Source: Cytophagales bacterium
Lineage (GTDB): Bacteria > Bacteroidota > Bacteroidia > Cytophagales > Spirosomataceae
Assembly: GCA_013298125.1 (NCBI GenBank)
Contig: JAAFJP010000009.1
Span: 112,165 to 176,164, forward strand
Direction of reading: 5' to 3'
Length of the DNA stretch: 64,000 nt
Below the pieces are notes generated by a model. That model saw only the letters and a program-made list of their open reading frames with translations, was not told the DNA's origin and searched no databases. Numbering within the stretch: the first letter of the stretch is position 1; each line of letters starts with the position of its first letter. The position numbers and the translations under genes are program-made. This document shows, piece by piece, positions 45,001 to 53,501 of this stretch.

Positions 45001-46891
45001 AAGTACGACTGACAACCAGATAATTTTAGATGGCTCAAACTGGAAATTTCCAGAATCTTCCATGAAAATTTCAGCCAAAATTTATGGTTGGAATAGTGGC
45101 GTTGCTCGTCCGTATCGTTCTAACTATGTTTTGCTCAATGACAAAGTTCTATTGGGTGATGGCGTTTGTTATCCTTGGCAAAATTTCAATGCTGTGGCTT
45201 TCAGTCGTGCCTTGCGACCTTACTCGGTTTTACCGAGATTGGTTTGTGGATATGCCCCTTACTCGGTCAATTATCTGTCATCTGAGCCTTCTACGACCGA
45301 TATTGAGGATTATTTCACGACAACACCATCTGGAAATCACGTGATGATTTGGAATTCTGGGTATGTAGATTACGGAAAATTAACGCCTCAAAATCTCAAA
45401 AGATTCTCAGAAATTGGGGTGGACACGCTCAAAATAAAACGACTCACGCCTGGCACCCCCTTCTTTGTGATTGGACGAAAAGGGACTAAAAAAGCCAACT
45501 TAGAAGTCTTCCCAAATTTTGATAAAAATCCAGATACGGAGATTTTGAGCATTGATAATTTTGAAGTCAAAGACCAATTTAGTGAAGGAACTATCACTTC
45601 GCCCTTGATTGGACCAGCCTCAGAATGGGGAGATATTTCGCTGAAAATTCTACTAAACGATACTAAAAATCAGTCCTTTGCTTATGATATTATTGGCGTA
45701 AATACACAGGGAGAGGAAACTATTTTACAGAGAAATATTCAAAATAATCAACTGAAAATCAATACGATAGATGTCAAAAAATATCCTTTTTTGAAATTAA
45801 AACTAACCTTAAAAACCAATGATTTCTTTGGAAAATCCCCTCAATTAAAATCATGGTTGGTAACGTACAAAGGCGTACCCGAAGGCGTTATCGATGTGGC
45901 ACAATCGTCAAAGATTTTGGACAAACAAGAATATGAAGATTTTACGGCAAACGTATGGTTCAAGAATATTTCTACTAAAATTTTCAAGGATTCTATTGCA
46001 GTAAGACAAATTTTATCGAACCGTTCTTTGAATAAATCTGAGATTAAACTATTCAAAATCAAGGCATTATCGGCTAATGATTCTGTAAAAATTAGCATTC
46101 CAGTAAAAACCGTTGGGCGAATTGGAGAGAATACTTTGAGTGTGTTTTTTAACCCGCAAACTCAACCCGAACAAATTTATAACAACAACTCCATCGACTA
46201 TAATTTCAACGTAATTCCTGATAAAATTAACCCGATTTTATCGGTAACTTTTGATGGAAAACAGATTCAAAATAATGAAATTGTATCGGCAAAACCAGAG
46301 ATTTTGATTAGTCTCAAAGATGAAAATTTATTTAGAATCAGGACGGACACTTTGGGCTTAGAAATGTCCTTGAAGTCTTGTAAAAAATGTGCTTTCAAAC
46401 GCATTTATTTCAAAGACCCCGCCATTTCTTGGAAAGCAAATCCGACCGATAACAACTTCATTATCAAATATTTACCACAAATTTCTACCAACGACACGCT
46501 CACTTTACAAGTACAAGGGCGAGACGTAGCGGGCAACTTGGCGGGTATGTTACCCTACACTATTTCGTTCAGAATTATTCAAAAACAGGAAGCAAAATCG
46601 TTGGTAGTTTATCCAAATCCATTTGAATTATTTACCAAATTTACATTCACTATCACGGGTTCAGAAGTACCTGATGAGTTCAAAATCGAGGTCTTCAATA
46701 ACGTAGGGCAATTGGTCAAAACAATTGATGATTCTAAGCAACGTTTGCGGGTTGGATTGAATGAATATATTTGGGATGGGACGGATTTGTCGGGGGGTAA
46801 ATTGCCTGTTGGGGTTTATTTTTATCGGGTGATTTTGAGAAGTAAGGGGATAGGGTTGTTGTTGGAGAGTGGGAAGGTAGTAAGGTTTTAA
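42026..46891 (+). CDS. C25 (gingipain-type) peptidase, PorU2-like type IX secretion sortase
   Basis: 1621 residues. Signal peptide (FRTYFFLLFSILISNISKAQ), a long N-terminal region, and a gingipain caspase-like domain with catalytic His in GHSAPG (codon at 43891) and Cys in NGCDAGD (codon at 43994). Several CARDB/Ig-like modules follow (LDPDNQILESRENNNSVVYE). A C-terminal FlgD/Por-like domain begins VVYPNPFELFTKFTF and ends GVYFYRVILRSKG. PorU removes the sorting domain of type IX substrates at the outer membrane; the length and arrangement fit the PorU2 group. It follows the zeta gene by 17 bp, perhaps by chance. A terminator lies downstream. Confidence 0.82.
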   Translation: MPKHFRTYFFLLFSILISNISKAQSLGNEWINYNQQYFKLKITQKGIYQMSFNDLKTAGFPTNINPEKIQLFRRGQEQAIFIKGEEDKKLDETDLIEFYAEGNDGALDSLLYSPTLSQPHQYYSLYSDTASYFLTYRLDNQLGKRIKITQKNNSQNLKPESFHLEEILQLFTSSYATGQPDPVGVNANAGVLNSNYGYGRGWTGDIQNKNIFVNFDFNLRNFIKSESQKPQIEVLFTGRSAGGHLIETWLGNGSNQRLLDTTISDNYFTKKILKIVNSQDITNNTLRLSTRSVGSQTDQYSISYLKLTYPQSFDMLGVSEKVFTLPKSSNQNRFISIPNTPEGVQLYDISDKHNLQKIGFTKNGNAIESIVSGQQILATNQFKKVSAIEPISFRNINNSKANYLIINHKKLSKYVKDCATYRASAIGGKYDTLSVDVDLLYNLFTFGDKNPLAIKRFLSMMLRNGKPEFAFLIGYATNPQKSRKNLSDYQIDLVPTLGYPGGDVPFTMGLNGTETNFSSLAIGRLATENPETVLHYLNKVKEHEANPMDALWRKTALKMSGGRSIGELTSLRQYTEEFKATCENGLFGQKVDLLAKKTDNPVEFINVTERVNQGVGMIMMFGHSAPGQTDMDIGFCSNDLLSYKNKGKYPLVLINGCDAGDLFGVRTSFGTDWVNTPNRGAILFLAHSNLGYPFALKTYSDEIYNAQFTDSLMSDKPFGTIIKESSNRHLKKNFGNIYALGNAQQFTLQGDPAVALFPSQKPDYEVNSTSIFLKNLDKNNVLNANADSLKVGIIVSNLGRISSKKLSLSLKRMYANGTIDDFGKLTVNPINFQDTLYFNIRNDKNLSVGNNRFEIILDPDNQILESRENNNSVVYEYNFPVAIINVLSPREFSIVNQKEVVFTLQIPSAANNSSVIIELDSSKNYSSSFKKSFSGTAPPLLVWKANLLDKDSTVYYVRTKLATDKNWIESSFVYIKNGTEGFAQNSFPQLEKSTTDNQIILDGSNWKFPESSMKISAKIYGWNSGVARPYRSNYVLLNDKVLLGDGVCYPWQNFNAVAFSRALRPYSVLPRLVCGYAPYSVNYLSSEPSTTDIEDYFTTTPSGNHVMIWNSGYVDYGKLTPQNLKRFSEIGVDTLKIKRLTPGTPFFVIGRKGTKKANLEVFPNFDKNPDTEILSIDNFEVKDQFSEGTITSPLIGPASEWGDISLKILLNDTKNQSFAYDIIGVNTQGEETILQRNIQNNQLKINTIDVKKYPFLKLKLTLKTNDFFGKSPQLKSWLVTYKGVPEGVIDVAQSSKILDKQEYEDFTANVWFKNISTKIFKDSIAVRQILSNRSLNKSEIKLFKIKALSANDSVKISIPVKTVGRIGENTLSVFFNPQTQPEQIYNNNSIDYNFNVIPDKINPILSVTFDGKQIQNNEIVSAKPEILISLKDENLFRIRTDTLGLEMSLKSCKKCAFKRIYFKDPAISWKANPTDNNFIIKYLPQISTNDTLTLQVQGRDVAGNLAGMLPYTISFRIIQKQEAKSLVVYPNPFELFTKFTFTITGSEVPDEFKIEVFNNVGQLVKTIDDSKQRLRVGLNEYIWDGTDLSGGKLPVGVYFYRVILRSKGIGLLLESGKVVRF

Positions 46892-46928
46892 CTTTTTGTA
46901 CTGATCAGTGAAGATGCTTACCTCGGAA

Positions 46929-46967
46929 TAAAAAGACTCCTCAAAAATAAATCAGAAGAGTCTTTTA
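46929..46967 (+). terminator. Terminator after the PorU2-like gene
   Basis: AAAAGACTC and GAGTCTTTT pair across a ~20-base loop. Confidence 0.7.
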
Positions 46968-46975
46968 GATTAAAT

Positions 46976-47222
46976 ACACTGTTAATTAAGTCACTTTGAC
47001 TTCCCGAAAGTTCTTTTTACTTTCGGGAAGTTCTTCCAGCATCAACTTCCCGAAAGTTCTTTTTACTTTCGGGAAGTTCTTCCAGCATCAACTTCCCGAA
47101 AGTTCTTTTTACTTTCGGGAAGTTCTTCCAGCATCAACTTCCCGAAAGTAAAAAGAACTTTCGGGAAGTTCACCACTCATTAATTTTAGAGAAAAGCTGA
47201 AAGCTATTTAGTTAATATTGTA
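46976..47222. mobile_element. MITE-like element with four tandem 33-bp hairpins
   Basis: The left end TACACTGTTAATTAA (46975-46989) and right end (complement TACAATATTAACTAA, 47208-47222) are imperfect inverted repeats resembling the TIR of the element at 19877. Inside, hairpins start at 46999, 47045, 47091 and 47137, an exact 46-bp period. Stems are ACTTCCCGAAAGT; the loop is TCTTTTT in the first three and its complement AAAAAGA in the fourth, as if that copy were flipped. No target duplication is visible, suggesting an older copy. Confidence 0.75.
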
Positions 47223-47244
47223 CTAATCTATCTGGTAAATCCTC

Positions 47245-47252
47245 TATATTTG
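47245..47252 (+). promoter_or_regulatory. -7 box TATATTTG for the CRP-family gene
   Basis: Exact consensus, 20 bases before ATG 47273. A TTG at 47218 is 24 bases upstream, slightly long for a -33 element; it belongs to the end of the MITE-like element. Confidence 0.5.
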
Positions 47253-47272
47253 GACTCTCAAAAAATGAACCC

Positions 47273-47842
47273 ATGACCAGTCAATTAGCTATTCATTTAC
47301 AAAATTCATTTGACATCAATCATCAAGAGTTGGATAAAGTCTTAGGATTTTTCAAGTATAAAAAAGTGCTTAAAAATGAGATTCTGTTGAATAAAAACGA
47401 AACTGCCAAACATCTATATTTTGTGCTAAGTGGTTCAGTAAGAGCATTTTTCATTGAAGAAGATGGCTTAGAAGCCACTCGATATATTGCATTTGAGAAT
47501 AATTTTATCACTTCGCTTAATAGTTTCATCAAGCAAGAACCCACCAATGAATACCTACAAGCTACTGAAAACGGAGAACTTTTAGCATTGTCGTATGACA
47601 GTTTCAAAACGCTTTTATCAACTGTTGCCATTTGGAAAGATTTTTACATAAAACAATTGGAAGTTGCCTATACTACCAATCATTGGCGTTTAGAGAGTTT
47701 TATCAAGATGGATGCCAAACAACGTTATGATTATTTGATAGAAATCTACCCCCAAATGATTCAACGACTCTCCAACAAAACTGTGGCTTCGTATTTGGGT
47801 ATTACGCAGGAGAGTTTGAGTAGAATTAAGGTAAAAAGGTGA
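47273..47842 (+). CDS. Crp/Fnr-family transcriptional regulator
   Basis: 189 residues: cyclic-nucleotide-binding-like beta-roll (NKNETAKHLYFVLSGSVRAF, ATRYIAFENNF) and a short C-terminal winged helix with recognition segment NKTVASYLGITQESLSRIK. No cysteine set for an Fe-S cluster and no clear cAMP pocket, as is usual in the Bacteroidota subgroup. The siderophore-interacting flavoprotein gene starts 72 bp downstream and may be its target. Confidence 0.9.
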   Translation: MTSQLAIHLQNSFDINHQELDKVLGFFKYKKVLKNEILLNKNETAKHLYFVLSGSVRAFFIEEDGLEATRYIAFENNFITSLNSFIKQEPTNEYLQATENGELLALSYDSFKTLLSTVAIWKDFYIKQLEVAYTTNHWRLESFIKMDAKQRYDYLIEIYPQMIQRLSNKTVASYLGITQESLSRIKVKR

Positions 47843-47913
47843 TTTTTTTTATCATTTATCAAAGTTTTAGAAGAAAAGCAAGTCGAACTTTGTCTTTTCA
47901 AATAAACAAAAAT

Positions 47914-48633
47914 ATGGGTATTATAGACAATTTGGCAAAACGCCTTTTTAATCAAGCAACTGTTATCTCTAAAAAAGTAATAGCGAAAAATGCTTTTCAC
48001 TTAAAAATACAAGGCGATAGTCTAAGTAATCTGCAATATATTACAGGTGAGCATTTGAGAATTCTTGTGGGATTCAATCTTACGGACAATCTCAAAGATA
48101 AAGTTCGTACTTATTCGATATGGCATTACGACCCTATCCAGCGAACCATTGACTTAGCCATTTGTACACATTCTGACGGTATCGGAAGTAGATGGATTGA
48201 GCAATTAGAAGTCGGACAAGAGGTTTATTTTTCTAATCCCAAAGGAAAATTTATTGTTGATAATTCCGCCGACTATTACCTATTGATTGGGGATGCTTCG
48301 GCTTTGGCTCATCTTTATGAAATCAATCGTAATCTTATCGCAAAAAAAGATGTGAAAGGTTTTTTCTATTCAAATCATCGCTCGGAACTCTTCAATGACA
48401 TAGACGGAAGTCAGCCGTTTAATTTCTATGAATTATCAGAAAACCCTGTAAATCAATTGATTACGCTCATAGAAAAAACCCTACCGACTTCACACGGCAA
48501 GGGTATCGTATATGTAGGTGGAGATGGGCGAGTTTGCGTAGCACTCAATCAATACTTCAAACAAAAAGGCTGGAATAAGCACCAAATTAAAGTAAAACCG
48601 TTTTGGATGCCTCATAAAAAGGGATTGGAGTAG
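47914..48633 (+). CDS. Siderophore-interacting FAD-binding protein (SIP)
   Basis: 239 residues of the SIP/ViuB type: an FAD-binding barrel (YITGEHLRILVGF, RTYSIWHYDP replacing the usual RxYTxR motif, WIEQLEVGQEVYFSNPKGKF) and a C-terminal reductase domain (YYLLIGDASALAHLYEINRN, GIVYVGGDGRVCVAL). Such proteins reduce ferric siderophores in the cytosol to free iron. I use the ATG at 47914; upstream residues in this frame overlap the regulator. Likely co-expressed with the CRP-family gene. Confidence 0.85.
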   Translation: MGIIDNLAKRLFNQATVISKKVIAKNAFHLKIQGDSLSNLQYITGEHLRILVGFNLTDNLKDKVRTYSIWHYDPIQRTIDLAICTHSDGIGSRWIEQLEVGQEVYFSNPKGKFIVDNSADYYLLIGDASALAHLYEINRNLIAKKDVKGFFYSNHRSELFNDIDGSQPFNFYELSENPVNQLITLIEKTLPTSHGKGIVYVGGDGRVCVALNQYFKQKGWNKHQIKVKPFWMPHKKGLE

Positions 48634-48664
48634 AGGATTATTCATAGGGGTAATCCTTTTTTCA
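48634..48664 (+). terminator. Terminator after the SIP gene
   Basis: AGGATTA and TAATCCT pair around a ~10-base loop and run into a T-rich tract. Confidence 0.8.
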
Positions 48665-48996
48665 ATTGTCAAACAATAAGCCCAATCAACCACTCATCAA
48701 ATAAAAATATCTTAATAATTAATCCCTAAGTAAATTTGTACTATTTCAATGTAATGAACGTTCTTCAATAAAAGAATGCTTGAATTTCTATTCTTGTAAA
48801 AATATATTCTATCCTAATAAAAACGCATTTCATCGAAAATATTTTCTATCAATAATGCCTTTACGTTTATTTTGAAGCGTTATCCAGAATTCCTTTAAAA
48901 AATACTACGCCTCTTTTCCAACCAAACCTATTCATTTTGTGTTTTAATAATATAAAATCATTCAAAAAGAGTTTTTTAACTATTCCAATAATTATT
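48665..48996. other. Non-coding gap before the TonB receptor
   Basis: A/T-rich. One exact -7 box, TAAATTTG at 48731-48738, would give a leader of ~255 bases. No small gene, palindrome or known leader structure was recognised. Confidence 0.4.
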
Positions 48997-51402
48997 ATGC
49001 TTAAATCTATCAAAAAATCATTAGCTCTGTTATTATTTTTGCCTTTGGGGTTATTTGCCCAAAGCGAAAAACTGACGGTTAGTGGTTATGTAAAAGACAA
49101 CAAAAACGGCGAGGGGCTAATCGGGGCATCGGTTTTTGTGAAAGAATTGCTCACGGGTACAACTACCAATACGTACGGGTTTTATTCATTAACACTTCCA
49201 AAAGGAAATTATACGTTGATTATTACTTCGGTGGGTTACAGAAAATCTATCCGTGATGTAAAATTGAATGATAAAAATGTAACGCTCAATTTGGAAGTAC
49301 AAGAAGACGGTCAGGAATTGGCGGAGGTAGTCGTAACGGGCAAACGTGAAGACGAAAACGTGAAGGCTATCGAAATGTCGGTGAATAAAGTGGATATGAA
49401 AACCATCAAAAAAATTCCCGCACTTTTGGGTGAAGTCGATTTGGTGCGTGCCATTCAGTTATTGCCAGGGGTTTCAACCGTGGGCGAAGGGGCTACGGGC
49501 TTCAACGTGCGTGGTGGTGCAGTGGACCAAAACTTGGTTTTGATGGATGAAGCACCCGTGTATAATTCATCTCACCTTTTTGGTTTTTTCTCAATTTTTA
49601 ATCCCGATGCAGTGAAGGACGTGAAGTTGATAAAAGGAGGAATCCCTGCCCAATACGGTGGACGTGCTTCATCAATCTTGGACGTGCGTATGAAAGAAGG
49701 AAATGCCAAGCAATTAGAAATTAATGGAGGTATTGGATTGATTTTCAGTCGTTTATCTATCGAAGCACCTATCGTGAAAGATAAGGCTTCATTCATCGTA
49801 GCGGCTCGTCGTTCGTATGCAGACGTATTGGCGAAACCATTTCTAACGGGTAATAATGCCAATACCGTCTTTAATTTTTATGATTTAACGGCAAAGATAA
49901 ACTACAATATTAACCAAAATAATACGGTGTTTTTATCGGGCTACTTTGGACGTGATGTATTTGGAAATGAGTTTGGATTCAACTGGGGAAATAGTACTCT
50001 CTCCGCTCGTTGGAATCACGTTTTCAGTTCAAAACTATTCCTAAATTCAACGGCTTTTTATAGTAATTATGACTATTTATTAGATTCTGATTTGAATAAT
50101 AAAAGACCCAATAATCAATTTCGGTGGACTTCAAACATCAGAAATTGGAGTTTCAAGCCTGATTTTACGTACTATATCACACCTGAAAATACTTTAACTT
50201 TTGGCGGGCAAGTCCTGACATATAGCTTCACCCCAGGTTCTGCCAATGCGAGTTCAAACGGAACGAAAGTAGCATTCGGAGCTCCTGCAAAAGATGCCAT
50301 TGAGTACTCAGCTTATGTAGGGAATGAGTGGAAAGTTACGCCAAAATTATCGCTACAATATGGCGTAAGATTCTCGAAATACGATTATTCAAGTAGCGAA
50401 GATGTATATTATATCAGACGATTTGTTGGTATTACAGATGCTCGTCCATCAGGCTATGAGCTTGATACTAAGCCTAATAACCCCAATGAAATCCTACAAT
50501 CGTATAGTAATTTTGAGCCAAGATTTAATGCCAAATTAGAAACGGGCGAAAACAGCTCAATCAAGGCAAGTTATAACAGAATGACTCAGTACATTCACTT
50601 GATGTCGAACACGGCAGCCTCAACGCCTTTGGACGTATGGACTTCGAGTACCAATAATATCAAACCACAATTGACCGACCAAGTGGCTTTGGGTTATTTC
50701 AAAAACTTTGGGGATAATGATTATGAAACGTCTTTGGAGGTTTATTACAAGGATTTTCAGAACCAGATTGACTATGCAGACCGAGCAAATTTATTCTTAA
50801 ATCCAACCTTTGAAAAAGACCTACTTTTTGGCAAAGGGCGGGCTTACGGAGTGGAATTGTACATCAAGAAAAACAAGGGAAAATTAACAGGTTGGACAAG
50901 CTACACTTTGGCAAGAACAGAACGCCAAATTGAGGGTTTGAATAAAGGCGAGTGGTTTCCAAATCGTTTTGATAGAACACATACGTTGAGCGTGGTAGCA
51001 CAATATGAATTGAACAAAAAATGGAGTTTTGGAGCAAATTTCGCCTATATTTCGGGCGTACCATATTCATTAGCTGAACGCCAAGGAACGGTTGAAAATT
51101 TTACGTTTGGTATTACTGAAAGTGGTGTGCGTGGTAATGTCAGAATTCCAGCCTATAATCGTTTGGACGTATCGGCAACGAAGAAAAACAAGAAGGCATT
51201 ATTTGGCAAAGGCGAGTCAGAATGGGTATTCTCAATCTATAATTTATACAATCGTAGAAACCCATTTTCAATCTATACACAACCTCAAACCGCTGAGGTT
51301 GGTTCTGTACAAGAGGCAGAGCAAGCCGTTAAAAGTGAGGCAGTTAGGCTATCAATCATTGGTAGTTTGATTCCTTCGGTTACTTATAATTTTAAATTTT
51401 AA
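48997..51402 (+). CDS. TonB-dependent receptor paired with a DUF4249 lipoprotein
   Basis: 801 residues: signal peptide (SIKKSLALLLFLPLGLFAQ), carboxypeptidase-like domain (VSGYVKDNKNGEGLIGASVF to TSVGYRKSIRDVKL), plug with GFNVRGGAVDQNLVLMDEAP and GGIPAQYGGRASSILDVRM, and a barrel ending VTYNFKF. This plug type is the one usually followed by a DUF4249 gene, as here at 51595. The pair probably forms an outer-membrane uptake complex comparable to, but distinct from, SusCD. Start at ATG 48997 puts the signal peptide first. Confidence 0.92.
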   Translation: MLKSIKKSLALLLFLPLGLFAQSEKLTVSGYVKDNKNGEGLIGASVFVKELLTGTTTNTYGFYSLTLPKGNYTLIITSVGYRKSIRDVKLNDKNVTLNLEVQEDGQELAEVVVTGKREDENVKAIEMSVNKVDMKTIKKIPALLGEVDLVRAIQLLPGVSTVGEGATGFNVRGGAVDQNLVLMDEAPVYNSSHLFGFFSIFNPDAVKDVKLIKGGIPAQYGGRASSILDVRMKEGNAKQLEINGGIGLIFSRLSIEAPIVKDKASFIVAARRSYADVLAKPFLTGNNANTVFNFYDLTAKINYNINQNNTVFLSGYFGRDVFGNEFGFNWGNSTLSARWNHVFSSKLFLNSTAFYSNYDYLLDSDLNNKRPNNQFRWTSNIRNWSFKPDFTYYITPENTLTFGGQVLTYSFTPGSANASSNGTKVAFGAPAKDAIEYSAYVGNEWKVTPKLSLQYGVRFSKYDYSSSEDVYYIRRFVGITDARPSGYELDTKPNNPNEILQSYSNFEPRFNAKLETGENSSIKASYNRMTQYIHLMSNTAASTPLDVWTSSTNNIKPQLTDQVALGYFKNFGDNDYETSLEVYYKDFQNQIDYADRANLFLNPTFEKDLLFGKGRAYGVELYIKKNKGKLTGWTSYTLARTERQIEGLNKGEWFPNRFDRTHTLSVVAQYELNKKWSFGANFAYISGVPYSLAERQGTVENFTFGITESGVRGNVRIPAYNRLDVSATKKNKKALFGKGESEWVFSIYNLYNRRNPFSIYTQPQTAEVGSVQEAEQAVKSEAVRLSIIGSLIPSVTYNFKF

Positions 51403-51407
51403 TTTAA

Positions 51408-51590
51408 AGAATAGTCTGAATCAGGATTAAAGGATTTGAGGATGAACAGGATTAGTTTTATAGTGTATAACAGGTTTCTAACCTGTAAATCGGACTCCAT
51501 TGACAGGTTAGAAACCCATCATACTCAATAAATCCCAATCCTATTTATCCTCAAATCTTTTAATCTTGATTCAGACAAAAAAGATATACA
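51408..51590. repeat. Nested intergenic palindromes
   Basis: Outer arms (51413-51450 and 51544-51580) carry GTCTGAATCAGGATTAAAGG and its near complement. Inside, GGTTTCTAACCTGT (51473-51486) pairs with ACAGGTTAGAAACC (51501-51514). The structure fills the gap between the TonB receptor and its DUF4249 partner and could tune their relative expression. Confidence 0.8.
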
Positions 51591-51594
51591 AACA

Positions 51595-52542
51595 ATGAAA
51601 ACATCATTCAAAAATATCAACAAAAAACACATTCTAACATTCATTCCTTCCCTCATTCTATCATTAACCATGATGAGTTGTGAGGACGTAATTCAGTTGG
51701 ATGTACCTAAAACTGACCCCTATTTGGTAGTCGATGGTTCGATAACCAATGTAGCGGGTGAGCAAGTGATAAAACTCACAAAATCACAAGATTTATTGAC
51801 GACATCAAACGCTGAGGGAGTCAAAAATGCCACGGTGAAAGTAACCGATGATTTAGGGAAAATTTACGAATTTAAAGACCCGAAAAATATTGGAAAATAC
51901 GTTTGGACACCCGCCAAAGTTACGGACGTAATGGGCGTAGTAGGGCGTACTTATACCTTAGAAATAAGTGCAGAAGGAGAGAAATATACAGCAATTTCTA
52001 AGCTGAATCGTGTGCCAAAAATTGATTCAATCGTCTATAAATTTGATGATGCAAACGTTCGTCAGAAAGGAACTGGAAAGCCTGACAAAGGATATGATGC
52101 AATTTTTTACGCCACAGACCCCAAAGGCGTGGGAGATTGTTATAGAGTGAAAATTTATAAAAATGATACTTTGAAAAGCTCCGCTGACAATATTGTAATT
52201 GCTTACGATGCCATCGGAAACAAAAGCCCAATTGGAGATGGTTTGACTTTTATTCGTCCTCTTCGCAGATTGGCAAGTACAGAGTTATATAGAGAAAATG
52301 ATAAAGTGAAAGTAGAGCTTTTGTCAATCACCGAAGCCCATTTTGACTTTTGGTTACAATTACGTCAAGAGTTAAACAATGCAGGATTATTCGCAAGACC
52401 AGCCGCTCGTATTCCTTCAAATATTAATAATGTCAATGCTAATTCAAGCAAACAAGCCTCTGGGTGGTTTGGGACTTCGGCAGTGAGTATGATGGAAGTG
52501 AAGATTGATAAGGCGAAGGCGGTTAAGGAGTTTAATGAGTAG
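51595..52542 (+). CDS. DUF4249 outer-membrane lipoprotein
   Basis: 315 residues. Lipobox TMMSC with Cys29 after a hydrophobic stretch. The DUF4249 start is clear: QLDVPKTDPYLVVDGSIT, then VIKLTKSQDLLTTSNAEGV and LGKIYEFKDPKNIGKYVW. The family is encoded after TonB receptors of the preceding type and is thought to lie on the cell surface as the receptor's lid or ligand-binding partner. A perfect-hairpin terminator follows. Confidence 0.92.
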   Translation: MKTSFKNINKKHILTFIPSLILSLTMMSCEDVIQLDVPKTDPYLVVDGSITNVAGEQVIKLTKSQDLLTTSNAEGVKNATVKVTDDLGKIYEFKDPKNIGKYVWTPAKVTDVMGVVGRTYTLEISAEGEKYTAISKLNRVPKIDSIVYKFDDANVRQKGTGKPDKGYDAIFYATDPKGVGDCYRVKIYKNDTLKSSADNIVIAYDAIGNKSPIGDGLTFIRPLRRLASTELYRENDKVKVELLSITEAHFDFWLQLRQELNNAGLFARPAARIPSNINNVNANSSKQASGWFGTSAVSMMEVKIDKAKAVKEFNE

Positions 52543-52566
52543 GCAAAATTAAGAAATTGGTTACTG

Positions 52567-52592
52567 GGGACGTATGACATACGTCCTTTTTT
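52567..52592 (+). terminator. Terminator after the DUF4249 gene
   Basis: GGACGTAT and ATACGTCC pair perfectly around GAC and are followed by TTTTTT. Confidence 0.9.
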
Positions 52593-52627
52593 ATTAGTCC
52601 TAAATATCAATGAGACCAAAATATTTC

Positions 52628-52635
52628 TATATTTG
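52628..52635 (+). promoter_or_regulatory. -7 box TATATTTG before the HNH module
   Basis: Exact consensus, 18 bases before ATG 52654; no clear -33 element. Confidence 0.5.
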
Positions 52636-52653
52636 TAAAAACAATTATACATA

Positions 52654-52887
52654 ATGATTCAGACAGTTTATGATGAGGTTGCAGAATTTATGGCAAGCAT
52701 GAATCCTGAAAAAGTAATAGCTTTCAAGCCCTCGAAAGCTAATCAAAATCGACTTGATTTTTTATTAGATAAACAAACAGAAACACGTTTATCGGATAAG
52801 GAAAAAAGTGAATTAGAACATTATCTGATACTCAATCGCATCGTTGGACTTGCAAAGGCACGTGCTTTGAATCTTGTTTCTGCATGA
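52654..52887 (+). CDS. Small helical protein upstream of an HNH nuclease gene
   Basis: 77 residues, all-helical: VYDEVAEFMASMNPEKVI, RLDFLLDKQTETRLSDKE, ELEHYLILNRIVGLAKARAL. Similar small proteins (L-x-x-L-x-K-x-x-x-x-x-L-x-x-x-E-K-x-E-L followed by LAKARA) are often found directly before small HNH nucleases. Its stop overlaps the HNH start (ATGA), giving translational coupling. Antitoxin-like by context; function not established. Confidence 0.68.
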   Translation: MIQTVYDEVAEFMASMNPEKVIAFKPSKANQNRLDFLLDKQTETRLSDKEKSELEHYLILNRIVGLAKARALNLVSA

Positions 52888-53291
52888 GAAAAAGTATTTC
52901 ACTTCAAATTAAAAATTAGGTTACTTTACGAGCAAATTTTAGATGTGAATATTGCCTATTGCCCGATAAAGTTTCTTTTTATAATTTTCATATCGACCAT
53001 ATTAGAAGTATAAAACATGGAGGAGATTCTCACATAGATAATTTGGCTTACTGTTGTCCTGAATGTAATAGTTTCAAAGGAACAGATGTTGGTAGTTTTA
53101 AAGAAAATGATGAACTTGTACGTTTCTATAATCCACGCAAAGATGAATGGCAAGAGCATTTTGAACTCATAAACGGCTTAATTATTGGGAAAACAGATAT
53201 TGCTAAGACAACAGAGCGTATCTTTAAATTTAATGAAATAGATAGACTTATTTTTAGACAAGAATTGATACAATTAGGACATTATCCATAG
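52884..53291 (+). pseudogene. HNH endonuclease gene with in-frame stop at codon 12
   Basis: From the coupled ATG at 52884 the frame reads MRKSISLQIKN, then TAG (52917-52919), then VTLRANFRCEYCLLPDK, HIDHIRSIKHGGDSHIDNLA and CCPECNSFKG. The HNH core (DHI, His-Gly-Gly, Asn) and both zinc-type Cys pairs (CEYC, CPEC) are intact after the stop. The next possible start, TTG at 52959, is past the first Cys pair, so re-initiation would lose it. One base change (for example AAG to TAG) explains the break. Otherwise it would be a ~135-residue nuclease. Confidence 0.8.
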
Positions 53292-53323
53292 AAAGGAGCG
53301 TAATTTAATACGCTCCTTTTTTT
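53292..53323 (+). terminator. Terminator after the HNH gene
   Basis: GGAGCGTA and TACGCTCC pair around ATTTAA and are followed by a T7 run. Confidence 0.92.
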
Positions 53324-53416
53324 ATAAATTTTTCAAAATAAACATCTGAAAATCAACAAACTACAACAATTTAACACATCAAAATTCAACAATTACTCTT
53401 ACTGGCATACCCTTTG

Positions 53417-53486
53417 CAACCACATAGTTATTGTAGAGAACATAGATATAACAAATTCTATGTTTTCTATTATAACTATGTGGTTG
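53417..53486. repeat. Leader palindrome before the gene at 53502
   Basis: CAACCACATAGTTAT (53417-53431) pairs perfectly with ATAACTATGTGGTTG (53472-53486); inside, AACATAGA and TTCTATGTT can pair as well. It ends 15 bases before the ATG. Confidence 0.88.
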
Positions 53487-53501
53487 TAAAACAAAAACAA
53501 T

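Noticed and set aside
46999..47169. Regular 33-bp repeats with 13-bp spacing looked like a CRISPR array
   Set aside because: The 'spacers' are identical, the repeats are full palindromes, and there are no cas genes; it is a tandem hairpin array.
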